64,000 bases of DNA from Zingiber officinale (GCF_018446385.1 NC_055992.1:22042877-22106876); one strand, 5' to 3'; positions 22,810 through 35,690 are shown, counted from the first letter of the stretch. Made by a program: numbers and translations. Notes: a model not told the origin generated them from the sequence alone.

Positions 22810-24360
22810 GTTGGGGAAGTCAGAGGTGAGCAATTAGTCTCTCGCAAGTGTTATATTGACATGGTGAAAGTGGAGGCCCGTAAGGCTCACTAGGATGGCG
22901 GAATCCACATCATCCAAGAGGAGCCTCTACTTATAGCAAAGGAACTTATCCCTTGGGAGGAGGTCCTTCTCTATCCAAAGCATCTGGAGAGCATCACTCG
23001 CATATCAGGCGATCTGCCGATTGAGATCAAGACATATCTGGTCAAATGTCTGACACGCAATGGAGACGTCTTCACCTGGTCCCCTAAGGAGCTACCGGTA
23101 GTCAAGCCCGAGGTAGCTGAGCACAAGCTACACCTCCTACCTGATTCTTGGTCGGTCAAGCAGAAGAAGAGAAACTTCTCGATCGAATAAAATAAGATCA
23201 TCCGAGTTGCAGTGGACTAGCTCTTGAAAGCATGACACGTTAAAGAGATACAGTTCCCATCCTGGCTCTCTAATGTGGTCCTGGTGTCCAAGTCTAATAA
23301 TAAGTAGAGAGTCTGCATCGACTTGAGAGACCTCAACCGAGCTAGCCCTAAGGACTGCTACCCGCTACCAAGGATCAACCAAATGGTGGATTCAACCTTG
23401 GGCTGCAAGAGGATCTACATGCTGGATGCCTATCAAGGATACCACCAAATTCCTCTCGCCAAGGAGGATCAGGAGAATGTTAGCTTCATCACAGCCGACG
23501 ATACTTTCTGTTATATAGTTATGTCATTCTATCTACGTAATGCGGGAGCTACTTATTACTGGATGATGGATAAAATCTTTCGAGAGCAGATAAGGTGGAA
23601 CGTAGAGGTCTACGTAGATGACATCCTCGTCAAATCCACCTTGGCAATAAATTTGATTTATGATATAGAGGAAACTTGCGGCATGCTGCGACACTATGGG
23701 TTGAAATTAAATCCATTGAAGTGCTTATTTAGAGCTCGAGGGGGAAAATTCCTGGGGTATCTCTTTATTGAGCGAGGAATCGAAGCCAACCTAGAGAAGG
23801 TTCAAACCCTCCGCGACATGTAGGAGCCTCAGAGTTTGAAAGAAGCCCAGAAGCTGGTAGGGAAAATAACTGTGATGTCCAGGTTCATATCTCAATCTGC
23901 AGACTGGGTGCTCCCTTTCTTCAAGGTACTCAGAAGAGTTGCTAAGTTTCAGTGGGATGACGAGCGCAGCAAAGCTTTTGAGGAATTAAAACAACATCTG
24001 GAGACCTTCCCCTCATTGTTTAAGCCTAATGCTAAAGAACCGCTCTGGGTATATCTGTCAGTTTTCCCTGTGGTCATGGGGCAGTGTTAGTAAAAGAGTA
24101 GGATGATATACATCAGCTAGTGTACTTCTTCAACCATCTATTGAAAGGGATCAAGTCTTGATACACGACCTTGGAAAATTTTATTTATGGATTGGTCCTC
24201 ATGACTCACGTTAAGACCTTACTTCTTGGCACACTCAATTACAGTCTTGACCAATAGGACCATGGGGAGAGCTCTTACTAACATGGAGATAGCTGGTCGT
24301 CTCATCAAATGGGTGACTGAGCTAGGAGAATATGATATACAATATCAACCCTGAACGGCG
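22810..24360 (+). pseudogene. Tat reverse transcriptase and first RNase H, decayed
   Basis: RT blocks in order: CIDLRDLNRASPKDCYPLP (near 23315), the LDAYQGYHQI block, the catalytic YVDD in VEVYVDDILVKS (near 23610-23645), and KCLFRARGGKFLGYL. The connection and gypsy-type RNase H follow: QKLVGKITVMSRFIS and FQWDDERSKAFEELK, then a decayed tail to about 24360. Stops interrupt at 23188, 23218, 23233, 23305, 23821 and 24088. Many fit single C-to-T or G-to-A changes from sense codons. Confidence 0.88.
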
Positions 24361-24390
24361 ATTAAAGCATAAGCCCTGACAGATTTTCTC

Positions 24391-24867
24391 ATGGAGATCC
24401 ATCAGCCTGACGCTGAAGAAACATGGAAGGTATATGTAGACGGATCGTCCACTCAACAAGGAAGCGGAGTAGGGATACTCCTGATATCCCCTCAAGAAGA
24501 TATCATACAACTAGCCATTAGGCTAACTTTCAGAGCTACTAATAATGAGGCGGAGTATGAGGCACTACTAGCCAGGTTACAGGCAGATTGGCACATCGGG
24601 GCCACATGGGTGGTCATTTATTCAGATTCTCAGCTGGTAGCTCAACAAATGGCTGGAAATTTTGAAGTTAACAATGAGAAGCTGCAGCTATACAAAGAAG
24701 CATATGAGAAAATGAAGGAGAGATCCAAGAAAGTCACAGTGACCAAGGTTCCCCGAGTAGACAACCAAAGGACAGATGAACTAGCCAAAATGGCCAGCTC
24801 TTTGACCACTTGGGTATTGGATAGGTCAATATCTCAGAGCTTCCTAATAGCTCATATTGACCTGTAG
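24391..24867 (+). pseudogene. Tat second (archaeal-type) RNase H, largely readable
   Basis: This 158-codon open stretch shows the catalytic pattern of type I RNase H: VYVDGSS (first Asp), NNEAEYEALLA (Glu), VIYSDSQLVAQQM (Asp) and VPRVDNQRTDELAKMAS (final Asp). A second RNase H between RT-RNase H and integrase is the defining mark of the Tat lineage. The domain is the least damaged part of pol, but it has no start or stop of its own because it belongs to the polyprotein. Confidence 0.88.
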
Positions 24868-24873
24868 AATAAC

Positions 24874-27800
24874 ATGGATGAGTCAATTGACTGGAGTGCA
24901 CCAATAATCATTTATCTTCAACGAGGCATCTTACCTGCCGAGGTGGAAGAATCCAGATCGATAAGAAAAAGAGCGCATGCGTATACACTGATCGAGGATC
25001 AATTGTACAAGAGGGCATTCTCTCAACCACTGCTTAAATGCTTAGACCCGGATGAGGTAGAATACGCCCTGTAAGAGGTTCAATAAGGATGTTGCTATAA
25101 CCACGCAAGAGAAAGGACGTTGACTCACAAGATACTTCTGGCCGGGTATTTTTAGCCCACCCTGCAAAGAGATGCTCAACAGTTAGTAACCACCTATCTC
25201 TCTTGGTAAAACATCAGAACCTAACCCATCAGCAAACTAAGATTTTGAGAACCTCCATAATCTCATGCCCCTTCGGCCAATGAGGCATGGACATCGTGGA
25301 ACCTTTCTGTTAGGATGTATACTAAAAGTCTAGCTTTTGGTATAAACATTTATCTAGAAATAAGAATCACATTGGTCAAATGTCTACATTTATGATAAAT
25401 GTAGTTGTTCAATTAATTTATATTGTAGATAACATGGTGTGTGGTGTCACACACAGAGGATCATGTTATCAGTACCTTATAAATTATAAACAGTAGCTCA
25501 CGACCAAGATGGAAAGGAACAAACCATTGGAAGGTCGTAGTGTAATTAGGTATTAGTTTATCTTAACTATATAATTACACTAGTACACTTAGAGTATATT
25601 GAGTAGGACCATTAGAGGTCGTTTCTTTTATACTGACTTTATAAAGGAACAAAGACCTCAGTTATTATGGAAGTGTGTACTCTTAATCCTAATATAATAA
25701 CAAGCACATATATTTGATATTTATTTCTTTAATTTATCAATGGGTGAGATTTAGTTCGATAAATCAATAAGCCCGATAAGTTGGGAAATGATATCACTTA
25801 TAGTGTGTGTTGTTGATTATAGAAGGAAACTGTGTCCTAGTAATCTAGGTTGAGAATGCCCCCAAGAGGAGCTTATAAGGATTGTTATGTTAAACCATGC
25901 AGGTGGACTTAGTCCGACATGACGATAAGGTTGAGTGATATTACTCTTTGACTAAGATATTAATTAAATGAGTTGTCAGTAACTCACTTAATTAGTGGGC
26001 ATTTAACATCTTAAACACAGGGAGACTAACACACTCATAATAAGAAGGAGCCCAAAAATGTAATTTGGGATTGGTGCGGTAGTTCAATAATAGTTCTCTA
26101 GTGGAATGAATTATTATTGATAAAATTAAGTTGTGTGTTCGGAGCGAACACGGGATGCTTAATTTTATCGGGAGACCAAAACCAATTCCTCCTCTCGGTC
26201 CCTATCGTAGCCTCTTAATTATAGAGTACTATACCCACCTTCTTACCCATCCTATAGGGGTCGGCCAAGCTAGCTTGGAGAGCAAGCTAGGGCCGGCCAT
26301 GGGTAGGTTCATGGGTGAATTCATGTGGTCGGCCCTAGCTTGAACTCAAGCTTAGGTGGCCGACCCTATTAAAATAAAAAGGAATCTTAATTTAAAAATT
26401 TTTCTTATGTGGATAACATGATTTAAAAGAGAGTTTAAAATTTTAAATATTTCCTTTTATAAGATTCTACAAAAGATTAAGAGAAGAGCTAAATATCTTT
26501 CCTTATTTGTAGATTAAAAGTTGATTTTAATTTTGGTAAAAACTTTCCTTTTAATCATGTTCATGATTTAAAAGAAAGTTTAAAAATTAAAAATTATCTT
26601 TTATTAGTTTCTACAAAAGATTAAAAAAAGATTTAATATCTTTCCTTATTTGTAGATTGAAAGGAGATTTTAATTTTTAGAGATAACTTTCCTTTTTGAA
26701 AATTATCCACATGTTTAAAAGAAAGATTTTAATTTATAAAATTTTCTTTTTATTAACCAATCATGAAGGGATAAAAATTATTGGAGAAATTTATAAATTT
26801 CCGAAAATAATTAAGGAAGTTTTAATTTTTGTTTTAATTAAAACTCTCCTTGTTTTGGGGAAAGAGGTGGCCGACCATTGTAATTGAAAAAAGAAAATTG
26901 TTTTAATTAAAATAATTTTTCTTTTTCATGGCAAAGGACTTAAGGAAATTTTTATTTAAATTTCCTTATTTGCCAAGACCAAGGATTATAAAAGAGGGGG
27001 TAGAGGTGCCTTCATGGTGAACGACTCTATTCTATTTTTCCTCTCTTTTCTCCTTGGGTGTGGTCGGCCCCTCCTTTTCTTCTTCTCTCCTTTGTGTGGC
27101 CAAAACCTTCTCTTGGTGGAGATAGCTTTTGTGGCCGGATCTAAGAAGGAGAAGAAGGAGAGAAAAGAAGCCTCTTTTCTAGCATCCCTTGGAGTATTGG
27201 TGGTGGTTGAATCTCTTCATCCTTGGAGGTGTTCATGTTGTGGCCGAACCTTACAAGGAGGAGAAGAAGGTGTTTTGGTGATTTCTCATCTCGGAAGATC
27301 GTTGCGCACACAACGTCCGAGGTTAGAAGAGGAATACGGTAGCAGATTTAGAGATTTTTGCTTGCAAAAGAAAAGGTATACTAGTATTTAATTTCCGCAT
27401 CATACTAGTTTTATTTCTTTGTAAAAATACCAAATACAAGAGGCATGCGATTCTAATTTTTCGAATTAGTTTTCGATGTGGTGTCCTTTTATTTTTCTTT
27501 TCCTTGTGATTCGATTGTTCCTTTTGGTTAACCTAGAGTTATTTAAGGAAATTAAATATTAGCTTTCCTTAAAAGGCTTTGTCTAGGCGGTGGTGGTTGC
27601 TCCCATATCCAAGAAGGCCATGTGCCTCGCCATGCAGTCTTGGAAGCCAATTTTGGAAATTAATATTTAATGGAATTAATAACATAGGTAGATTTGGATC
27701 AAACGTGTTAAGTTCCGCAGGAGATCCAAGTCTAAACCTAAAAGAACAAATAAGTTAAACTTAGGATCAAACGTGTAAAGTTCCGCATGCGATCCAAGTT

Positions 27801-28735
27801 TAATTTAAAAGAACACATGGTAGCTAGAAAAAGGTTCAGACCTTTGTACAAAAATTTTTGTACAGAGGAACCGTTAGACTTTTCGAGTAGAAACCAACAA
27901 TTTCCCTATGGCTCCTGGGCAGAAACGCTTTCTACTTGTGGCGGTGGATTACTTCTTCAAGTGGGTGGAGGCAGAAGCCCTGGCTAGGATAACAGAGGGA
28001 GCTGTCATCCAGTTCCTATGGAAGAACATCTTGTGTTGATTCAGAATCCCCCACAAATTGGTCTCGGATAATGGTCGACAATTCCAAGGATGCAAGATTC
28101 AAGAATGGTACCGAGGATTTGGCATCGCTCAGGTTTTTACGTTCGTGGCCTACCCACAAAGAAATGGGAAGACTGAGGTCACCAACAAGGAGATTGTTCG
28201 AGGATTAAAGGTTAAGTTGGACTATATGGGTGGCGATTGGGTTGAAGAGCTCCTCAACATTCATTAGGCATACCGTACAACCCCACGAGAAAGTATGGGA
28301 CTCACTCCCTTCCATCTCATCTATAGAAATGAAGCAGTCGTGCCGATCGAGGTTGGAGTCCCGTCCAATCAGTGATTACTGTATAACCCTAAGAATGCTG
28401 AGCGACGACTTCTAGAGTTGGATCTAATCAATGAAACTCATAAAAGGACGGCTGCCAGTTAACCGCATACTGGCAAAGGATGCGACAGACCTATGACAAG
28501 AAGGCAATCCCCCGCTTCTTCGAAGAAGGGTATTTAATATGGAAAAGGATCAAACCAGTCGGAGAGGTAATCAAGTTAGCAACCCAATGGGACGATCCTT
28601 ACAAGGTCATTAAGAAATTGGCATCCGGTGCCTACTATCTACAGGACGCTCAAGGTAAAAGCTTGGATCACCCCTAGAGTGCTAATTACCTCCAGCCCTT
28701 TCGTGTCTGGGGATATTATTCCTTGTAACAGTGGT
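24874..28735 (+). pseudogene. Tat integrase, split by a solo LTR and decayed
   Basis: The N-terminal part (24874 to 25307) includes the zinc-binding region and is stop-rich. The core resumes at 27900 with MAPGQKRFLLVAVDYFFKW (first Asp), VSDNGRQF (second Asp, near 28060) and NGKTEVTNKEIVRGLK (Glu, near 28165). The C-terminal part includes YDKKAIPRFFEEGYLIWK and QWDDPYKVIK to about 28675. The solo LTR at 25308-27899 sits between the conserved GPF and PMAPGQ positions. Removing it with one target copy restores a continuous sense order. Stops at 28038, 28265, 28372 and elsewhere show the gene is dead. Confidence 0.88.
25308..27899 (+). mobile_element. Nested solo LTR (~2.6 kb), copy 2, inside the Tat integrase
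   Basis: It starts TGTTAGGATGTATAC and ends AGAAACCAACA. Flanks are CTTTC (25303-25307) and ATTTC (27900-27904), a target duplication with one mismatch. A TATA box, TATAAAAG (26987-26994), fixes the + orientation and leaves a U3 of about 1.7 kb. The sequence matches 4848-7297 in reverse. AT-rich direct repeats of the AAAGAAAGTTTAAAA kind fill 26390-26960. A 125-codon frame at 27014-27391, just after the TATA box, has no recognised domain and is probably transcript leader. No internal region is present. Confidence 0.88.
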
Positions 28736-28858
28736 TGTTTGATAGAAAAATAGAAAAATCTAAGACCTGGAAATGGACACTACAAGCATATGAGCAAAAA
28801 CCCTGGTCAGGTGAGCCTGACCTGGATTAAGCTTTCAAGAAGGCACGTATGAAGTCTT

Positions 28859-29944
28859 TGTTGGAGCAATCTAGGTGCCCTAAGTTTTGATGTTTGGGCA
28901 AAGGTTTAAGTTATGTTTATTGTTGTATTTGATATGCATTGTGAGTGTGCAGGATACAGGTACAACAAGGAAAGTCCAAGGGTGAGTCTTGGCGGTGTAA
29001 GTCCAAGCATGTAGTCTTGGCAACGTAAGTCCAAGTGTGATCTTGGCAAAGGAGGAAAGTCCAAGGATGAGTCTTGGCGGTGTAAGTCCAAGCATGTAGT
29101 CTTGGCAACGTAAGTCCAAGTGTGACTTGGCAATGGATGAAGTCCCGGAGGCGCGATCTCTTGGAAAAGGAAGACCCGACAATAATGACAAGGCCGATGG
29201 AAGCTCCAGAAGGCAAGACGTGAAGGATGGGGAGGTATCCGAGGGACGCAAGGCTGATGGAGGAAGTTAGAAGGCTAGGTCTAGGTTTGTCGGGCGAGAA
29301 CGAGTGTTGAGTAAATGTACTCGAGGTAAAATCCTAGAATTAGGGTTACTGTAGCGTTACTGTAGCGTTACTGTAGCAGTCGACTGGTGACTGTAGCAGT
29401 CGACTGGTGCACTGTAGATAGCCGTTGAGAGAGCCGTTGGGCTGACACCAGTCGACTGGTGCAAGGACCAGTCGACTGGTAACGGGCAAATCAGCTTACT
29501 GATTTGTTCCAAGCTCTATAAGAAGGAGCTTGGGATGGCCGGCCAAGGTGACGAAATTAGACTTGGTTAAAGCCTAATTAGTAGTCACCAAAGTGCTCAA
29601 GGATCTCTTGTGTCCAAGTGATCTTGGTTGGAGTTGTGGTGAGGTTTCTCCACCCACAAGGAGGTTGAGCTAGCCGGAGTTTGCCGGGGACTAATCCACC
29701 GACGGATTGAGGGATCGTCCACCTTACGGACACGCCGTGGAGTAGGAGCAAGTTATCTCCGAACCACGTAAACACCTTGTGTTAGGGTTTGTGTTTGGTT
29801 TGTTGTCTTCTTCTTTCTTGTTTAGGTTAACTTTCGTATTTGTTAGTTTGTTTTTGTATTCCGCTGTGCACTAACATTATAGGAAGTAAAGTTTTGGGTG
29901 AGACGCTATTCACCCCCCCTCTAGCGGACGTCAAGGTCCTAACA
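28859..29944 (+). mobile_element. Solo LTR with CAGTCGACTGG palindromes
   Basis: It runs from TGTTGGAGCAATCTAGG to GTCCTAACA and has an exact GTCTT duplication (28854-28858 and 29945-29949). It is related to the LTRs of the gag-only element at 33594-47630 in the opposite orientation; both carry GTGTTTGGGCAAA-like starts, repeated CAGTCGACTG, the GGACACGCCGTGGAGTAGGAG block and ATTCCGCTGTGC. A ~76-bp unit (GTCCAAGCATGTAGTCTTGG) is duplicated at about 28975-29130. The end CACCCCCCCTCTAGCGG is typical of the U5 of this group. It lies just downstream of the Tat integrase. Confidence 0.9.
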
Positions 29945-30198
29945 GTCTTCAAGTCCCAAACGAAGGCCTTAGTTAAGTCCTATTACCAACCTCAAGCAAA
30001 GCTCTGGCTACCTCATCCAAGGCAGGCGAAGATCTAAAAGGTCTCTCACAACAAGCTCTTTGGGCTCATGACCTAATGAGCTCTGCCCCACTTATACTTA
30101 TAGACCCTTATACACACATATCCAAAAAAACCCAATGCAAAGCGAGAACTAAAAATCTCAGACAAGTTTTTATACATACAATGTGTTAAGGCAAATAG

Positions 30199-32544
30199 TC
30201 ATTTGAATTCAGAAAAAGCATCATCAGACATTTTTCTAATGATCTGATGATGATCCAGGAAATTCTCGGGAGGATCAAACGATAGATACCCTCCCTCTTG
30301 AAGTTGTTAGACTGCTCCTACTGCTCCATAGGTCAGTGATCGGATGAAGCGATCTCCTACCTGAGAGACAAACTCCAGAGAGCGCAAGTACTCTGCCCGA
30401 TCAGTCAACCGACGCTCGTTCTCTCCCGCCTTGTAAGTTTCAAAGGCCTGAGCTGACTGAGACAATGCTGATCGGCCTTGAGACAACTCTGCTCGCAAGG
30501 AGTCCAGCTCTATAGCCTAAGATTGCTGATCCCTTCTATGGTCTATGAGGATCACATCCTTAGAGTTAAGTTCCTTGGTCAAGTGGTCCATCTTTTGCTT
30601 GTGGATGAGTCTGAAGTCCTCTAAGGTTGCAGTTTGTTGAGCCAGCTTTGACTGTGCTTTCTCCTTGAGGGTAAGCTCTTCTTGATACTTAGCTTTAGAT
30701 GACTGGTGGAGAGCTTCTAGTCTCTTCTTATCATCCCGGAGTCAATCAGTCTTCAGTTGGGCTCGACCTGGGTTATGTTCATGGGATGCATTTACCTTTC
30801 TTAAGGTCTCCACCTCTGCCTTTAGTTGGGACACGACCGAAGAGGGGTCAGAAAGTTGAGACTCCAGGTCAACAACACAATCCTTTAAGATCTTATTCAG
30901 CCGATTTATATACGAGAACGTCTGACTCAAGCACATCGACTTGGCAAATATCTATTCATATAAAGAGGTAGTCAGGATAGGAAGAGAGGAGCAGTAAAAG
31001 AAAGCGAAGACGTACCACCCTGGCACTTTCAGAGAATAGATCCACCTGGGCAGGCAGTGAGAGGACATCCATTTGCTTCATAGTCTGCTCCCAATGAACC
31101 ACTAGTTGTCCTCGCAGTAGGATAGAGCTAGCCTGGGTGGTGGGGTTGCGACGCAAACCCCACTCAGAAGGCATAATAACACAGAAGCGGAAGCGCCAGG
31201 ACCGAGATGATCTGGGAGGGTACCGTTGGGGTCAGGTTGAGAGGAAGTATGCCCAGGTTAGGCGAAGGGGCCAGGTTGAGTAGAAGAGGACGGTTGGGGA
31301 GAAGAAGGCCCAATCGGGGCAGCCGGTGTAGATTGCCACTCTGGATCTCTCTTCCTTAACGACCGAGGTCTTCCCTCGATCAGTTCCTAATCGGGGTTCT
31401 GGAAGAATAACAAGGTTGCCTCGGTGTTGTGGATCGGGATTAGAAGATGGCGTTATCGGGGGTCGGGAGTTCATGACATGTGCCTTGGCTACCAGACGGG
31501 ATCCAGTAGATCTGCGCCTTGATCGATGCAAGAGTGACTGATTGTCTGAGTTGGACCCCCCTTCTGAGGTTTGGGAGTGATGAGTGGGAGGAGCAGGATG
31601 AGTCCACCTCATAGGACCTGGAGTAGAGTATACATGAGGCATCGCTTGAAAGGCAACAGAACAATAGACAGTAGTGGCATCCACCCCAGGAACGACTGAA
31701 GTAGAATGTGGAAGGTTCCTCCTACCCAAGATTATGCACCCTCGATGATTTATCTCCAAAGCGCTTAAGGGGAGCGACCTGATCAAATATAAACGGGCGA
31801 GTGTGTCGACTGCAGCAGAATGAGAGTTAGCGCGAAAGGTGAGAGAAAGTTAAGGTGACAATAATGCTTACCAAGGGAGTGCGATAACTCTAAAGGAACG
31901 AGACTCAGCCTAAATAAATACAACACATCCTCCATTAACAAGATGCTCAGATCGAAGTACCAACCCTCTAGCTACGACGACGCCTCCACAAAAGTAGGGT
32001 TTGAGTGATAGTATCCCATAGGAGGCGCTAAGGGGACAGAGAGGCATGACTCAGTAGGCCACTCTACAGCAGAGGGGAAGCGAAGGAAGAAATATTTATT
32101 TTTCCACTCTGCTCCTGAGGGAGGTAAGGGAGCAAAAAGATTGGTCTGGGTACGAGCTTGGAAGCGAAAAATGCCCTCACTATGACACCGAGGAATGAAG
32201 AAATAGTGAAATAGGCGAGGAGTCCAATGTATATCGCGCAAGTCACAGATAAGCACGGACCTACACAGGATCCGAATGGAGTTGGGGGTGAGTTGACAAA
32301 GCGAAATATGAAAGTAGCGACTTACATTGGAAAAGAAGGGGTGGATAGGGAAACAAAGACCGACCGCAACCTGTTCTTTGAAAAAAGTCACGCATCCCTG
32401 AGGTGGATGGAAGAGTTGATGAATCTCAGGAGGTATGATGATGTGCATGGCTGTGGATACCTCATAGACAAAGTGGAGATTGTCCAGATCTACACCACTG
32501 AAGGTGGAGACTCCCGGTGCATACCTAGGTAGGGGAGAATCCAT
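30199..32544 (-). pseudogene. Tat antisense gene A: gypsy-accessory protein with coiled coil, decayed
   Basis: The gene is on the strand opposite to gag-pol. The N-terminal frame (32544 to 31972, 190 codons) has FFKEQVAVGLCFPIHPFF, YFHISLCQLTPNSIR and TPRLFHYFF. This pattern resembles the plant 'putative gypsy type transposon' domain (Pfam Transposase_28, by recall). A Pro/Ser-rich middle follows (31786 to 31232), then a block with WGLRRNPTTQASSILLRGQL (31160 region). A candidate 64-bp intron runs from GTACG at 31015 to AG at 30952. A long heptad-rich coiled coil continues to 30310, and the conserved tail PPENFLDHHQIIRKM is followed by a stop at 30199. Several stops and frame breaks show decay. 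A TATA box lies 107 bp before the start. The function is unknown; Grande elements carry a nuclear protein in a similar place. Confidence 0.7.
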
Positions 32545-32650
32545 GAGAAGGTCAAGGCTACAAGCAAAAGACCATAAAAGGCACGGAAGGAAGAGGAGAA
32601 GGGAAGGCGACTTCAGCTATCAGCGAAGAAGTCCAAATGGAAGAAGCAGG

Positions 32651-32660
32651 CTATTTATAG
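32651..32660 (-). promoter_or_regulatory. TATA box in front of antisense gene A
   Basis: On the minus strand this reads CTATAAATAG, a textbook plant TATA box, 107 bp before the ATG of antisense gene A. It suggests the gene had its own promoter, apart from the LTR. Confidence 0.55.
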
Positions 32661-33286
32661 TAGCGTGAGGAGATGTTTTGAAGGACGTCTCGACATCAGT
32701 GCCAATTACACGATCTGTAAATGAGGTAGCTGGAGTCAGCCATGAGCGTGGAAGCAACGCTAGCCATGGGATCGCCTTAGAAAATCATGCAAAAAGGTCG
32801 TGTCAGAAAAAGTGAGGTCGAGGGACACGTGGTAAAAGGGAATGGGGAGCTTCTATAGCATCGAGATAGGCGAGGCTACAATAATTCCCACTGGGGCCAG
32901 TAAAGCAACCCTGGGGTCATTGTGGCTTGCAACTTATCAAATAGCTAAATCGTGTAGCATGTTTAGGAGACTAAAGAGGCTAGTCGGGATAGACACCCAG
33001 TCAGGTAAAGAAACCCTTCTTGATGCCTACCTAGGTGGCAAACAGACTAGGCATTCACGAAGGGGTCAGACACTTGACAAGTTACTTACTCCTATAAAGT
33101 AAAATGCCTTAAGGTCTTGGACGGACTCCTTTAGACACTCTGGCGTCTCATGTCATACTGATAACAAGTCCATCCACGTAAACTGTACACAACTTCTTAA
33201 CGAAATTTCAAGATTAAGGTCGCAGAGAAGTTTGAAGCTTTACATCATTCAGAAACAAAATAAAGGTAGTTACAGTAGAACACAAG
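32661..33286. other. Spacer between antisense genes A and B
   Basis: About 0.63 kb of Tat internal DNA. I see no LTR end, no target duplication and no polyprotein remnant, which argues against A and B coming from two separate elements joined here. Confidence 0.5.
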
Positions 33287-33593
33287 TTATTCAACCAAAG
33301 GGAAGCCTTCGTCGGGAAGCTCATTCAGGAGACGGGTCCGGTCCAGGAAGTTCTCAAGGGGAATCAACCGGAGCAAGCCTTTCTCTTGTAGCTGCAGCAA
33401 AACCCTTGCACAGCCATAACAAAGCATGGTCGATGAGATTGCCTATCTTCACTCCAAACTCTTTGGAGGCCAGGAAGGAGGCCTTGTGAGCTACTAGACG
33501 AGAGCTCTTGCCCTTCTGATAATCCTTCATCTCTCCCCTAGCTTCATCTGCGTCGGCCCGTGCCTTGGCTAACTCCTAACGGGAGGACAGTAT

Positions 33594-34637
33594 TGTTGGG
33601 GGATCGGTGATCGGCTTGAAGGGGGGTTGGATAGACGACACCCCCAAATACTCGCTTCCTACGTATTTGTTAGCACAGCGGAATACAAACAATACAAATA
33701 CAAATACAAATACAAATACGAAAGCTAAAGAATAAGAATGAGAAAGACAAGCAAACCAATTGAACCGTTCGTTTACGTGGTTCGGAGATAACTTGCTCCT
33801 ACTCCACGGCGTGTCCGTAAGGTGGACGATCCCTATCCGTCGGTGGATTACTCCCCGGAAGACCTCCGGCTAGCTCAAACCTCCTTGTGGGTGGAGAAAC
33901 CTCTCCACAACTCTCACCAAGGACTCTTTACAAGCTAGGGCACAAGTAGACTACTAATAGGGGTTAACCACCTCTATTTCATCAAACTCAACCAAGCTCC
34001 CAAGGCTTGGTTATATAGGCCACGTGTTGGAAAACCCTGCCTACCAGTCGACTGCTAAAACATGCAGTCGACTGCCCTCTGTGGAAATTCGACCGTTACA
34101 TCCCAACGGCTCGATTCCACACTAACCGAGCGAACAGAGACATTCTGTTCGCTGCCAGTCGACTGCACTAGTCGACTGCTAAAACATGCAGTCGACTGCT
34201 ACAGTACTACTACAGTAACGCTACAGTAAAACCCTAAAATTAGGATTTTACTCCGAGTACAATCTCTCGTACACTCGTACCCTCACCCTTATGACTCACT
34301 TGATGCTTCCTTTGCAGCTTTGACTTTTTGCCTTCAAGCCTACTTCCTTTGGCTCTCGTCCCTCGGATGCATTCAAGCCTGCGGCTCATCCCCAATGTCA
34401 TCCTTCGCGTATGCCTCGAAGTCGCTTCCCTCGTCCCTTGTCCTTGCTGCCTTGTCAACGGTCCCTCGGATGCTCCATCCTTCACTGGACCCGAAGCCGT
34501 CAACCTGAGTTACATGTGTATCCTGCAGTCCTGCACAACTCAAGTACACATATCAAATACAAGGGTGAACCTAACTTAAACCTTTTGCCCAAACACCAAA
34601 ACACATAGTCCCGAGGACCATCGGGATTGCTCCAACA
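33594..34637 (-). repeat. 3' LTR of the gag-only element
   Basis: 1044 bp, running TGTTGG to CA on the minus strand. It is very similar to the split LTR at 37398-37620 plus 46798-47630, with scattered base changes and a small length difference in the CAGTCGACTGC cluster. Palindromes CAGTCGACTG recur at 34045-34200. Short multi-frame ORFs at 34240-34608 exist in both copies and are LTR text, not genes. Confidence 0.9.
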
Positions 34638-34710
34638 ATCTCCCCCTTTTGGTGTTTGACAATACGTTTAAGTTAGGGAAAACATATAGCAAATAAACAT
34701 GTTAAAACAA

Positions 34711-34841
34711 ATGGACTTACGTTGCCAAGGCTATACACTTGGACTTACACTGCCGAATGGACTTACGTTGCCAAGGCTACACACTTGGACTTACACTGCC
34801 GAATGGACTTACGTTGCCAAGGCTACACACTTGGCAACCGC
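34711..34841. repeat. 46-bp tandem repeat, ~3 copies
   Basis: ATGGACTTACGTTGCCAAGG begins at 34711, 34757 and 34803. The words GACTTACGTTGCCAAGG also occur, reversed, in the solo LTR at 28859-29944, which links the two elements. Confidence 0.85.
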
Positions 34842-35690
34842 CGTAACAATGCATCATGCATTTGAACCTATCCCAAGACTCCCCCTACAACTGCGCTCCC
34901 CATGAGCTAGGATTTTTACAACGGGCTTTTTAAGAACCTATCCCAAGGCTCCCCCTACACAAAGGTACTTTCAGGTTTTCCAAACTAAACCTTACTTCTC
35001 CCCCTTTGCCTAACATCCAAAAAGTTCTCCAACAATATCCCAATTATTGAAAACTTATCATCCAAATGACCCTAAACTCATGTATGTATCCCCCATGGAT
35101 CTCATACATCTATATGAGCTGACCCGATCAAAAACCAGTTCTGAAAATACTTTCAGATTGGTATCAGTCGACTGCAAGAAGTATCAGTCGACTGCCCTCA
35201 TGAAAACGAGCTTACAGAGACATTCTGTGCTCGTGAACAGTGTTACCAGTCGACTGGTACACTATTCATGAAAAAATCAACCTTTTCTGGCCAACTTCAG
35301 AAATGTGCCAGAAATTCCACAGACCTCCAAAAATCTCCAAATTTTGTAGAGAAGTCTATTATATCAATATCTACTTGGGAAAAATATATATAAAAATATA
35401 TCTATCATCAATCCCAAGATTGACACAAAACACAAAACTAGCTAAAAAGTTCAATTGAACCTTGACCTAAAGTCCTAGTTTTGGCTTCCTCTTGATGTAT
35501 TTGCCCATACTAACCCACAATGCATCCCTAGCATTGGTTTATATGGCATCTATACATCCAAAACCAATTATCATGCTATATAACCCCAATGTCATATTTT
35601 CAAGCATGAAACACAACTCATGTGTGTCAATTCCCTAGGTTTGAGACTCAAGTCCGTCTCCAAACCACTTGGCACATTCCATGACCTAAC

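Noticed and set aside
27014-27391. 125-codon frame after a TATA box in the solo LTR
   Set aside because: It lies in the R/U5 part of an LTR. Without a domain or a conserved matching frame in the other copy (4848-7297), I treat it as leader sequence.
34240-34608. Multi-frame ORFs, repeated at 47233-47646
   Set aside because: The same text appears in both LTRs of the gag-only element and has no protein features.
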